Part shown: in pieces, positions 1-8,365 of the stretch | Layout of the letters: the number at the start of each line of letters is the position of its first letter | Position numbering within the stretch: the first letter of the stretch is position 1 | Origin: Promethearchaeia archaeon | GTDB taxonomy: Archaea > Asgardarchaeota > Lokiarchaeia > Sigyniarchaeales > SOKP01 | Length of the DNA stretch: 64,000 nt | Direction of reading: 5' to 3' | NCBI GenBank assembly: GCA_029856155.1 | Contig: JAHQWL010000092.1 | Coordinates: 1-64,000, forward strand | The notes under the pieces: generated by a model | Seen by the model: only the letters and a program-made list of their open reading frames with translations | What the model was told of the DNA's origin: nothing | The model's database searches: none | Position numbers and translations under genes: made by a program

Positions 1-2
1 GA

Positions 3-377
3 ATGGGGAGATTATCTTTAGACGATGCTAGGAAGCGAGTGTTTGCCATCATGACTACTGAGAAACCTAAAGGAAAGACGAGTTCTTGGGCGTCCCGCAC
101 TTCATTATTTTATCGACGACGATGGTTGATCGAAACAGGATTTTCCGACTTAAATCGGATCAATCGTCGATGGAAATCTAATCATGACAATGTGCGATAT
201 CTCGATATGTTGACAAGAATCTTGCTTTATAACTCATGGAAAATGAATAGAAAATTGATCAAAAATACTGGAACTCGAGAGGGAAAGACAAGAAAGTGGA
301 CGCTGAATCAAAATCAGGATTATTTGAAGCAATTATTTCTTGCATCGGAGAAAAAATCATGGGGGGTGATTGGCTAG
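3..377 (+). CDS. Transposase C-terminal part (IS4-type DDE), cut by window edge
   Basis: This is the C-terminal part of a DDE transposase. Residues about 37-51 carry a YRRRWLIETGFSDLN stretch that fits the Y-(2)-R-(3)-E signature around the last catalytic Glu of IS4-like transposases, although the usual downstream Lys is Asn here. The reading frame is open at the left edge, so the first visible ATG is probably internal and the gene starts outside the window. Codon use is less A+T-rich than in neighbouring genes, as expected for a mobile element. No terminal inverted repeat can be confirmed because the other end is missing. Confidence 0.75.
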   Translation: MGRLSLDDARKRVFAIMTTEKPKGKTSSWASRTSLFYRRRWLIETGFSDLNRINRRWKSNHDNVRYLDMLTRILLYNSWKMNRKLIKNTGTREGKTRKWTLNQNQDYLKQLFLASEKKSWGVIG

Positions 378-491
378 ACTTAAAATAATGTCGGCTCTCC
401 GAACATGGAAAATAATATAAAAAAAAATAAATACTTGAATACTAAAAGAAAAAAAGAAAAAATAAATAAAACCAATATCGTTAAATGTGTC

Positions 492-1004
492 TTATCTCTT
501 CTCAACTACTGATCGAGCAAATTCTTTTGCTTTCTTTAAATCTTCTTCATTGGGTCTTCCTTTAAGCCATTGTTGATGCTTTTCAGCCTCTTTTCGTTTT
601 TCAGGAGGTAATTTATCTAACATTGAATTACGAGTTTCTTCAGGGATACCTATATTATCTCCACAACAATCAAATTCCGCTATTATATTCGAGGTATGAC
701 CTAGTTTTCGTTTCACTAACTTGAATCCGTCTTGATAACCAACTAAACTTGCATGAGTAGAGAAAAATACGAAGTTTTGCGGTAATTCTGGAGCAGCATT
801 TACTAATTCTACAAGCGCTTTATTCACTCGACTTGCATATATTCCTGAACCTAAAAAAACTAAATCAAAATTAATTAAACTAGAAGGTTCTACTTCACTA
901 ATGGGTTTTAATTCAACATCTTTATCACTTAAAGCATCTTTAAAACTTTTTGCAATCTTTTCTGTGTTCCCTGTATTTGAGAAATATGTAATTAATACTT
1001 TCAA
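492..1004 (-). CDS. Flavodoxin family protein
   Basis: A 170-residue single-domain flavodoxin-like protein, presumably a cytoplasmic FMN-dependent electron carrier. The N terminus has the beta-strand plus phosphate-binding loop of flavodoxins (YFSNTGNTEKIA, residues 7-18), and the rest matches the length of a short flavodoxin. A second loop (GSGIYASR, near residue 54) would flank the isoalloxazine ring. It is followed on the same strand by no obvious redox partner, so its partner is unknown. Assignment to the fold is solid; the specific role is not. Confidence 0.85.
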   Translation of the reverse strand: MKVLITYFSNTGNTEKIAKSFKDALSDKDVELKPISEVEPSSLINFDLVFLGSGIYASRVNKALVELVNAAPELPQNFVFFSTHASLVGYQDGFKLVKRKLGHTSNIIAEFDCCGDNIGIPEETRNSMLDKLPPEKRKEAEKHQQWLKGRPNEEDLKKAKEFARSVVEKR

Positions 1005-1058
1005 TCAATTCACCATTGTAAAAAATATTCAATTCTAATAAAATCTTATTAAGAGTTT

Positions 1059-1964
1059 CTATTCAATGTTTAAATTGAAAAAATTTTTCGCATTATTAAC
1101 TGTTTTTTCACTTACCAGTTTTTGAGGAACATTATGGGAATAAGCGATAGCAGCAATAGAATATCTCACATTTGAAGGTACATTTAACGGCCCTCTTTTA
1201 TAGGGATGTTGAAAATAAGAATCAGTCTCTGAAACTAACGATTCTAATGGTGTAAACTTTGTTGCTCTACGCCATCTATTGAACCCATATGCAGAGCTAG
1301 GTACAGAAAGTATATATCCTTGATTTGGTAAAGAAGTTCCATAATCTTCTGGTCCTGAAAAACAATGCCACATAACCCTTTTAGGACCTATATTAAAATC
1401 CTTTAAAATATTGAGAATCTCTTTATTTACTCCATCTTTTTTATTAAATCTATGTTTCGGATGTTCTTTATCGAACTCTTGTTCAGCAGCATTTCGAACA
1501 TGTAAAATATAAGGTTTGTTAAGATCTCTTGTTAATTCTATGATTTTTTTAAATACTTCAATTTGATTGTTTCTTTTCTCTAAAGTTTTGGCATGATGAA
1601 AATCTAAACCTATCTCGCCAATTCCTAGATACTCTTCTGAATTATTTTGAATAAAATCAATCCATTTTTTCCATTCTAAGTTATATTTGTCCTTAGGAGT
1701 ATATGTAACTGTCTGTGGTGCCCATCCACATGTAAAACCAAAATTTTTATCGAATTTTTTCATAAAGTCTAAAGTTAAATTCAATGTCTGCATATCGATT
1801 GTGCTTGTTATTAAATATTGACCCCCCATTTTGAAATAACTTAAATATTGTTCTTTATTTGTTGGTAATTGATCATTTTTGGGACGATAAAAAGGCATAT
1901 GGCAATGAACGTCAATAAATTTTAAACCGCTTTCTGGTTCTGGCACAACTATTTTTTTAGGCAT
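1059..1964 (-). CDS. TatD-like metal-dependent hydrolase
   Basis: A 301-residue TIM-barrel amidohydrolase of the TatD family, whose members are metal-dependent nucleases or hydrolases. Visible metal-site elements are the HxH motif (H20, H22), GEIGLDFH near residue 116, a His in ILHVRNA near 155, the His of MWHCFSG near 200 and the Asp of SETDSYF near 248. Together these cover the usual TatD metal ligands. Substrate cannot be read from sequence. It lies upstream of the flavodoxin gene on the same strand, separated by 54 nt, so the two could be co-transcribed. Confidence 0.82.
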   Translation of the reverse strand: MPKKIVVPEPESGLKFIDVHCHMPFYRPKNDQLPTNKEQYLSYFKMGGQYLITSTIDMQTLNLTLDFMKKFDKNFGFTCGWAPQTVTYTPKDKYNLEWKKWIDFIQNNSEEYLGIGEIGLDFHHAKTLEKRNNQIEVFKKIIELTRDLNKPYILHVRNAAEQEFDKEHPKHRFNKKDGVNKEILNILKDFNIGPKRVMWHCFSGPEDYGTSLPNQGYILSVPSSAYGFNRWRRATKFTPLESLVSETDSYFQHPYKRGPLNVPSNVRYSIAAIAYSHNVPQKLVSEKTVNNAKNFFNLNIE

Positions 1965-2108
1965 ATTAGATTTAAGTAAATATAATTATCCTATCATTTG
2001 ACAAGTTATATTTTTAAATGAATTGCTGTATTAAGATTTTATCAATTCAAAAAGGTGGTATATTTTTTCAACTAATTCTTTAAATAAGGTCTTTTATTAA
2101 ACACTATT

Positions 2109-2522
2109 ATGAGTGATCAGTTTAAATCTAAACTTAAAGAGTTAGAAACAAAGAAAAAGGAATTACAACCCAAAATTGATGAAATTAACGCTAAACGAGA
2201 AGAAGAGATTCAAAAAGTGAATAAAAAATATGATCATTTGATATATGATGTCGATTACACGGCTCGACAATTAGAAGAGGAATTTTATAACGATCTAATT
2301 AAATCTTTTGTACAGATTGTTATAAGAGAATTTGATTTAAAAAGAAGTTCAGACATGTACGAAATAACAGACGAATTTAAGGATTATCGACAATCTATTG
2401 CCCAATTTGATATATTCCCTGAAGAATTAATCAATAAATTACATAAAGTAATAAATGGTGAGCCAATTGAAAGTATCATTTATGATCTTGACAATATTCA
2501 AAAAAAATATTTAAAATCTTAG
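2109..2522 (+). CDS. Hypothetical coiled-coil protein
   Basis: A 137-residue soluble protein with no recognised family. The first 60 residues or so are strongly charged (K/E-rich) with heptad-like spacing and should form a coiled coil; the rest is a mixed, probably helical domain. No signal peptide or membrane segment is seen. It stands alone between divergent neighbours, so context gives no function. Confidence 0.6.
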   Translation: MSDQFKSKLKELETKKKELQPKIDEINAKREEEIQKVNKKYDHLIYDVDYTARQLEEEFYNDLIKSFVQIVIREFDLKRSSDMYEITDEFKDYRQSIAQFDIFPEELINKLHKVINGEPIESIIYDLDNIQKKYLKS

Positions 2523-2674
2523 ATTTTATTATATTTAGAAATAGGTTATATTATTTCTACATAATTGCTTTTTTTTATCCGATTTCTTATGGTATTATTT
2601 AGATATTACTTAGATAAATATGTGTTATTAAATCTCTTGGTTTATAGTAAAACTATAATTTTGGTAATTCTAAA

Positions 2675-2818
2675 ATGGAATTATTTGAAGAAGAAGTAGA
2701 GATATATAATTCAAAAATGCGGAATCTTTCATGGCTCTACGATGAAATTCACATCCAACCTGTTATTATAAAAGACACTATAAATGAGAAAGGACAAAAA
2801 TTACCTTTAAACATGTAA
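2675..2818 (+). CDS. Possible 47-residue small protein
   Basis: A short reading frame with ATG start and TAA stop. It encodes an acidic N terminus followed by a mixed sequence (NLSWLYDEIHIQPVI in the middle), with codon use like that of neighbouring genes. It overlaps the 3' end of the converging peptidase gene by 12 nt. No ribosome binding site is obvious. It could be a real small protein or chance; nothing identifies a function. Confidence 0.3.
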   Translation: MELFEEEVEIYNSKMRNLSWLYDEIHIQPVIIKDTINEKGQKLPLNM

Positions 2819-3379
2819 ATCCTTTTTAAAATATATCTTGATAATTACTTTTAATATTGACCTAAATTTCGTAATATATTCAGATTTATTTCCTTTAGCA
2901 GGAATATGGATGAAGATAACAGGATATTCTTTTTTTGAAATGTAAAGTGCCCAATAGTAGATATAATTACATAAATATGATCCAGCATAATTAGATAGAG
3001 AAATGTTCGATATATCCTTAATATACGAATAAAGCTCATTTAAATTTAAAATACTCTTAATCCAAGGGGGAGAACAAATTTTTATAGGACCAACTTTAAA
3101 TTTTCTATCAATATCTTTACCAAATTTAAGATTCCATCCAATTCTTTCAAGATGGAAATTCTTACTTGAATGAATACCTAAAAGGACCACTAAATCAGGA
3201 TTAGATTTTAATTCTGATAATAAGTTTTTATAAGAAGCAATACTTCGCTTCCAACTTACTGGTAATATTTCTTTTTTTAATCGGAAGTGTTGATTTTTAA
3301 AAGAAAACTCATTCACAAGTTCTCCACTTAAATTCGATGTAAATTTATTATAAGCCCCAAAACCAGTTAAAATTATCAA
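2807..3379 (-). CDS. Pyroglutamyl-peptidase I-like (C15) protein
   Basis: A 190-residue protein resembling pyrrolidone-carboxylate peptidase (family C15), which removes N-terminal pyroglutamate. The N terminus ILTGFGAYNKFTSNLSGELV matches the family's opening strand and loop. The expected catalytic triad is present: E78 (HLERIGWN), C137 (YAGSYLCN) and H158 (FIHIPAK). It is slightly shorter than typical family members (about 200-220 residues), and the segment between the catalytic Glu and Cys is divergent. It is therefore probably active, but substrate preference may differ. Confidence 0.75.
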   Translation of the reverse strand: MIILTGFGAYNKFTSNLSGELVNEFSFKNQHFRLKKEILPVSWKRSIASYKNLLSELKSNPDLVVLLGIHSSKNFHLERIGWNLKFGKDIDRKFKVGPIKICSPPWIKSILNLNELYSYIKDISNISLSNYAGSYLCNYIYYWALYISKKEYPVIFIHIPAKGNKSEYITKFRSILKVIIKIYFKKDLHV

Positions 3380-3449
3380 ATTTAAGTCAAATGAATTGAT
3401 TTTTAAAAAAAAATTAGTGAAAAAGATTAAATCTTCATAATAATTACAC

Positions 3450-3881
3450 TTATTCTTCTGCTGCAGCTGCAGCTGCAGCTTTAGCTTTCTCTTTTTCTAT
3501 CGCAGCTATTTGTTTCTTTAAACCTTTTATTTCAACTTGAACTTCCTTAATCTTGCCTTTCTTGTCATTAGCGATTTCTTTCAAATTAATATTCAAAGCC
3601 TTTTCTTTTTCACTTTTTAATTGAGAAAGGGTTTTATTAGCAGTTTTAGCAGCTGCTATTTTTTCTTTCTTTTTATTATTCCACTCTTCTGATTTTTGAA
3701 TTGCTTCATCTCGTAAGACTTCTTCTTCATTTAATTTTGCTTCAGCAGCTTCAATTTTTGGATTATATTCTGTCTCAACCTTGCTTTCTGCTGAAGCTTC
3801 TTCCTTGCTGGCTTCCTCTTCTATACGAGTAATCTCATCTTCTTTGGCACTAATTTGGCCTCTAATATTTTCTTCAGTCAT
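3450..3881 (-). CDS. Alanine/lysine/glutamate-rich coiled-coil protein
   Basis: A 143-residue protein made almost entirely of K, E and A, with uninterrupted helix-forming sequence that should be one long coiled coil. The C terminus is a run of seven alanines followed by EE, encoded by a GCWGCW micro-repeat (about 3461-3485) that is prone to length variation. No family is recognised, and there is no signal peptide or membrane helix. A structural or scaffold role is possible but not shown. Confidence 0.6.
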   Translation of the reverse strand: MTEENIRGQISAKEDEITRIEEEASKEEASAESKVETEYNPKIEAAEAKLNEEEVLRDEAIQKSEEWNNKKKEKIAAAKTANKTLSQLKSEKEKALNINLKEIANDKKGKIKEVQVEIKGLKKQIAAIEKEKAKAAAAAAAEE

Positions 3882-4139
3882 AAAACATCATTTTTTTTAT
3901 TTTTCTTTTAAAATTAATTTTTGAATTAAAATAATATTTTCAGTTCTAATAATTCAATTACGTGTTATAATAGTGTTAGGATTTGTATCCTTTTAAACTT
4001 TCTATCATCATTTTTTTAGAGGTTTTTTAAATTTACTGCTTTTCAGTATCTTTACTATAGTTTTATAATGATCATCGTTTATGGATAGTTCCAACTTACT
4101 AATTGATGAATTTAATATACACCATTTCTTTTAGGAGCA

Positions 4140-4670
4140 TCATGCATTCTCTTTTAACGTGAATTCCCAAGCGCACCAATAATGTTCAGGGTGAGGTCCT
4201 GGAGGACACGCAATGCATTTTGTTTCTATTCGAGGATCTATTGTTTTAGCGAATAATCCATATTCTACAACACCAACTTGTTTACAAGGGAAATCTGGAA
4301 GTCCTCTCCCTTTTCTAGCAGATTGTACGCGGCAATCATTCATTCTAAAAACACATCGATTATCCGATACATCAAGAACTTCTTGTTTATTAATATTTGC
4401 ATATACTCTATATTTTAAAGCTTTTATAAGAGCTGGAATGCCCCCATTTTGTGGTATTTTAAATCTCTTCATGATTCTCTTCGCTTCAATAATAGTAAAT
4501 CTCTTCCATTGGTTAACATCTAACTCTATAGCTTTATCAAGTCCGTATTCGTGTTCAACTGTCTGGAACCATGTACCATCAATAGCGAGCCAATTTTTTG
4601 AAAGATCTTCGATATAATCCAATAATTCTTCTCTTGTGAGTGATTCTAAATCTTCTCTCATCTTAATCAA
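4140..4670 (-). CDS. DUF6125-type cysteine-rich protein
   Basis: A 176-residue protein resembling the uncharacterised DUF6125 family. The N-terminal half carries the pattern ENW-like/LAIDGTWFQTVEHEYGLDKA; the C-terminal half has conserved cysteines (NDCRVQSARKGRGLPDFPC and CIACPPGPHPEHYWCAWEF), which suggest a metal or Fe-S site. The segment around GVVEYGLFAKTIDPRIETKC is typical of the family. Related proteins occur in anaerobes, but the biochemical role is unknown. An alternative ATG lies three codons downstream (4661). Confidence 0.65.
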   Translation of the reverse strand: MIKMREDLESLTREELLDYIEDLSKNWLAIDGTWFQTVEHEYGLDKAIELDVNQWKRFTIIEAKRIMKRFKIPQNGGIPALIKALKYRVYANINKQEVLDVSDNRCVFRMNDCRVQSARKGRGLPDFPCKQVGVVEYGLFAKTIDPRIETKCIACPPGPHPEHYWCAWEFTLKENA

Positions 4671-4877
4671 TAATTAAAATTAACAAAATTTAATTTTGAA
4701 AATTATTGAAAATTTAAATAGTTGAACCCACTTGATTATAGAATTGTTAAAGTAACATAGAATAGGGGATAAAAATGGGTGAAACTGAAAAGAAAAATTT
4801 AATAATATTTTAATTTTAATTATTTTAGTATCTATTTTATCCAGAAATGCTGGAAATATTAAATCGTGTTGAAAAAA

Positions 4878-6803
4878 ATGGGAAAAACTTTAACTGAAAA
4901 AATCTTAGAACTACATTTAGTTGAGGGTAAATTAGAAAAGGGAACGGATATTGCCATTAAAATTGACCAAACTTTAACTCAGGATGCTACAGGTACAATG
5001 GCTTACTTACAATTTGAAGCAATGGGAGTTTCACGTGTTCAAACAGAACTATCCGTAAGTTACGTAGATCATAATACATTACAGACTGATTTTAAAAACC
5101 CTGATGATCATCGCTATCTTCAAAGTATTGCTGCGAAATATGGCTTATATTTTTCGCGTCCCGGAAATGGTATTTGCCATCAAGTCCATCTTGAACGATT
5201 TGCTCGCCCTGGTAGAACATTATTAGGTAGTGACAGTCATACTCCTACTGGTGGGGGTGTTGGATCAATAGCAATTGGAGCAGGAGGACTTGATGTAGCT
5301 GCTGCTATGGCTGGTGAATCATTCCGTTTAAAAATGCCTCAAGTTGTAAAAGTATATCTTAAGGGAAAGCTTCCTGATTTTGTATCCGCGAAGGATGTAA
5401 TATTAGAAATCTTGAGAAGAATTGGAGTGAAAGGAGCTGTTAATAAAGTTCTAGAATATACAGGTCCGGGTATAAAGACTCTAACTGTTCCAGAAAGAGG
5501 AACAATAACGAATATGGGAACTGAAACTGGAGCTACAACCTCAATCTTTCCATCTGATGAGATTACTAAAGAGTTTTTAGAAGCACAAGAAAGAGGAGAT
5601 CAATGGATTCAATTAGAACCAGATGAAGATGCTAAATATGATGAAACTATTGAAATTAATCTAAGTGAATTAGAGCCATTAATAGCTGAACCCCATAGTC
5701 CAGGAAATGTTAAAACTGTTAAAGATTTGGAAGGATTAAATGTAGATCAAGTGTGTATAGGTAGTTGTACGAATTCTTCTTTGCGGGATCTTAAAATTGT
5801 TGCAAATATGTTAAAAGGGAAAACAATTAATCTAAATACAGTTTTAACTGTATCGCCTGGTTCTCGACAAGTTGTTGATCATATGATTGATTCCGGAGAA
5901 ATGGGTTATTTAATAAAAGCAGGTGCAAGGATATTAGAAAACGCTTGTGGTCCTTGCATTGGAATGGGATTAGCTCCTAAAAGCGATGCCATTTCTCTTA
6001 GGACTTTCAATAGGAATTTTCTTGGAAGAACAGGTACAAAAAGTGCTAATGCTTACTTAGTAAGCCCTGAAACCGCTGCGATTGCTGCTATTAAAGGAAA
6101 AATTACAGATCCAAGAAAGTTTGGCAGTATACCTAAAATTGACATGCCAAAGAATTTTATGGTAAATGATAATATGATCATTCCACCACTACATCCCGAA
6201 GAAGCAAAAAATGTAGAAATTATTAGAGGTCCAAATATTAAACCCCTACCTGAATTTAATCTTTTACCGGCTAAATTAGAAGGGGAAGTTCTTTTAAAAG
6301 TAGAAGATGATATAACAACGGATCACATCATGCCCGCTGGAGCTAAAATTTTACCATTGAGAAGTAATATACCAGAAATTAGCAAATTTGTTTTTAACGT
6401 AGTTGATGAATCTTTTCACGATCGATCTCTCGCAAAAGGAGGGGGGTTTATAGTAGGCGGAGATAATTATGGACAAGGTTCAAGTCGTGAACATGCAGCA
6501 ATTGCTCCTAAATATCTTGGAATAAAAGCTGTCATAGTAAAGAGCTTTGCTCGTATACATTTAGCGAACTTAGTGAATTTTGGAATAGTACCTTTGATAT
6601 TCGTTAACAAAGATGATTATGACACAATTGAACCAGAAGATAAATTTGAGATTGATTTAACTACAATTAAATCTGGTAAAGTTAAACTAAAAAACTTAAC
6701 AAAAAATATTAATCTTGAATTAACTCATTCACTTAGCGAACAAGATTTAGAGGAATTAATGGCCGGGGGAAAATTAACACTGATAAAACAAAAACATATT
6801 TAA
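4878..6803 (+). CDS. Aconitate hydratase
   Basis: A 4Fe-4S aconitase that interconverts citrate and isocitrate. The cluster cysteines are in CIGSCTNSS and ACGPCIGMG; the C-terminal swivel domain has DDITTDHIMPAG and GGDNYGQGSSREHAA, typical of aconitases. At about 641 residues it belongs to the shorter aconitase type with the swivel fused at the C terminus. I chose ATG 4878; a GTG at 4866 would add only four residues. With ATP-citrate lyase (22.6-25.7 kb), fumarase (12.5 kb) and an isocitrate dehydrogenase-like enzyme (51 kb) it would serve a citrate-centred TCA segment. Homoaconitase activity cannot be excluded. Confidence 0.9.
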   Translation: MGKTLTEKILELHLVEGKLEKGTDIAIKIDQTLTQDATGTMAYLQFEAMGVSRVQTELSVSYVDHNTLQTDFKNPDDHRYLQSIAAKYGLYFSRPGNGICHQVHLERFARPGRTLLGSDSHTPTGGGVGSIAIGAGGLDVAAAMAGESFRLKMPQVVKVYLKGKLPDFVSAKDVILEILRRIGVKGAVNKVLEYTGPGIKTLTVPERGTITNMGTETGATTSIFPSDEITKEFLEAQERGDQWIQLEPDEDAKYDETIEINLSELEPLIAEPHSPGNVKTVKDLEGLNVDQVCIGSCTNSSLRDLKIVANMLKGKTINLNTVLTVSPGSRQVVDHMIDSGEMGYLIKAGARILENACGPCIGMGLAPKSDAISLRTFNRNFLGRTGTKSANAYLVSPETAAIAAIKGKITDPRKFGSIPKIDMPKNFMVNDNMIIPPLHPEEAKNVEIIRGPNIKPLPEFNLLPAKLEGEVLLKVEDDITTDHIMPAGAKILPLRSNIPEISKFVFNVVDESFHDRSLAKGGGFIVGGDNYGQGSSREHAAIAPKYLGIKAVIVKSFARIHLANLVNFGIVPLIFVNKDDYDTIEPEDKFEIDLTTIKSGKVKLKNLTKNINLELTHSLSEQDLEELMAGGKLTLIKQKHI

Positions 6804-6902
6804 TTAGAGATTTAAATATATTTTTTTTGTACTTTTATTATTAAACAAGTATAAATGAAGGAGAATCTTTCTGACTCTAAGCAAAGGTTGATCTTTTACT
6901 CA

Positions 6903-7379
6903 TTATACTCTACCCGGGTAGTCTACCTTTCTAAAACGCCAATCTGTGCTGATCCAATCTCGTACGGTATTGAATAATACTTCATCCAATCCTTTTTCAT
7001 ATTCAGTTTGACGCACCCACATGACCACAATAGCATCTGGGCCAGTCACTTCGGATGGGGTGATATAAACACAACCAAGAACTTTTGATTCATCCAGGGA
7101 TACAACAGTATATGTAAATGCCTTACGGTCGAGAAATTCTTGTTGATGTCTTTCTAAGTCGGTCAAATTTTCCCCAATGGTGAAACCTGATTTCGGCCAT
7201 AGACCGCCAAACATAGTATGGAGAAGCTCACGGCTCTCGATAACTGCTTCGTAATCCTTTTCAACATCATCTATAGACAGCATTCGAAGGCGAAAAAGGT
7301 CTGTCTCGAGCAGAAGGGGAACTTCGAAATCATTGGGTACAAATTGATCTTTGAATTTTGAATTTTCCTTATTCATCAT
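6903..7379 (-). CDS. GNAT-family N-acetyltransferase
   Basis: A 158-residue protein with the GNAT fold pattern: an N-terminal LLLETDLFRLRMLSIDD strand-helix, a central FTYTVVSLDESKVLGCVYI beta hairpin and the following VMWVRQTEYEKGLDE segment near the acetyl-CoA site. It would acetylate an unknown small molecule or protein amine. Base composition is noticeably richer in G+C than its neighbours, which suggests recent acquisition. The start is one of two adjacent ATGs (7379 or 7376). Confidence 0.7.
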   Translation of the reverse strand: MMNKENSKFKDQFVPNDFEVPLLLETDLFRLRMLSIDDVEKDYEAVIESRELLHTMFGGLWPKSGFTIGENLTDLERHQQEFLDRKAFTYTVVSLDESKVLGCVYITPSEVTGPDAIVVMWVRQTEYEKGLDEVLFNTVRDWISTDWRFRKVDYPGRV

Positions 7380-7458
7380 CTTTAGAATGGATAGTGGATA
7401 TATTATATAGGTAGTATTGATTTATATTTATAAAATTGAATCAAATATTAATATTCTC

Positions 7459-8226
7459 ATGTATGACAAAAAGTTCAAACAAGATCCGAAAAAGCGATTT
7501 TCATCAAGAGTAGAGAATTATATCAAATATAGACCCAGTTATCCCCAGAAGGTAATTGAATTCTTAAAAGAAAGTAAAATTTTATCCAATAAATCAATAA
7601 TTGCGGATATTGGATCTGGAACGGGAATATTAAGTGAACTTTTTTTAAAGGAAGGTAATATAGTCTATGGAATCGAACCAAATAGAGATATGAGACGGGC
7701 AGGAGAAAATTCATTAAGAGATTACTCAAATTTTATAAGTATTGATGGTTCAGCAGAATTTACTACATTACAATCTGATAAGATTGATATAATAACAGCG
7801 GGTCAAGCATTTCATTGGTTTAATTTAGAAAAAACTAAATTAGAATTTATGCGTATTCTTAAACCTAATGGTTGGGTTATATTAATTTGGAATCGTCGAA
7901 AAAAGCACACAAATGAGTTTTTAAAAGAGTATGAAAAATTTCTCTTGAGATATGGAACAGATTATAAAGCTATTGAGAGTAGTAAACTTGATTTTAATAA
8001 ATTTTTTGGAGTGATTAATTATAACCTAAAAAAATTTGAGAATTGTCAAATATTTGATTACGATGGTTTAGAGGGTCGGCTCCTTTCTACTTCTTATATA
8101 CCTTTGGATGATCATCCTAAATTTAACGATATGTTACTTGATTTAAAGCAATTATTTAAAAAATATCAAAAAAATGAACATATTCAATTTGAATATGAGA
8201 CCGAGGTCATTTATGGTCAACTTTAA
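7459..8226 (+). CDS. Class I SAM-dependent methyltransferase
   Basis: A protein of about 255 residues with motif I of Rossmann-fold methyltransferases (IADIGSGTGILSELF), the acidic end of beta-2 (VYGIEPNRDM) and a motif-IV-like DIITAGQAFHWF. The N terminus DPKKRFSSRVENYIKYRPSYP resembles the UbiE/YcgJ-like group acting on small molecules. An upstream in-frame ATG at 7417 would add 14 hydrophobic, non-family residues; ATG 7459 gives the usual N terminus. The substrate is unknown. Confidence 0.85.
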   Translation: MYDKKFKQDPKKRFSSRVENYIKYRPSYPQKVIEFLKESKILSNKSIIADIGSGTGILSELFLKEGNIVYGIEPNRDMRRAGENSLRDYSNFISIDGSAEFTTLQSDKIDIITAGQAFHWFNLEKTKLEFMRILKPNGWVILIWNRRKKHTNEFLKEYEKFLLRYGTDYKAIESSKLDFNKFFGVINYNLKKFENCQIFDYDGLEGRLLSTSYIPLDDHPKFNDMLLDLKQLFKKYQKNEHIQFEYETEVIYGQL

Positions 8227-8278
8227 TTAGATTTTGAATTTCGATGCCTTTTTTTATGCCTTATTTTGAGAAAACTTA

Positions 8279-8298
8279 AATTTACTTTAAAGTAAATT
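8279..8298. repeat. Perfect 20-bp palindrome between convergent genes
   Basis: AATTTACTTTAAAGTAAATT is a perfect inverted repeat lying between the 3' ends of two convergent genes (methyltransferase and M28 peptidase). It could act as a bidirectional hairpin, but a T-tract characteristic of a strong terminator does not follow directly. A DNA-binding site is an alternative. Confidence 0.45.
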
Positions 8299-8365
8299 AG
8301 GTTTATATTTGATTCTAAGACTTTTGAAACATTAGTAATAGAAAATATAAGGCTTATTCGGCATA

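Noticed and set aside
3461..3485. GCWGCW repeat as possible CRISPR or tandem repeat element
   Set aside because: It is a short alanine-coding micro-repeat inside a coiled-coil gene, with no spacers.
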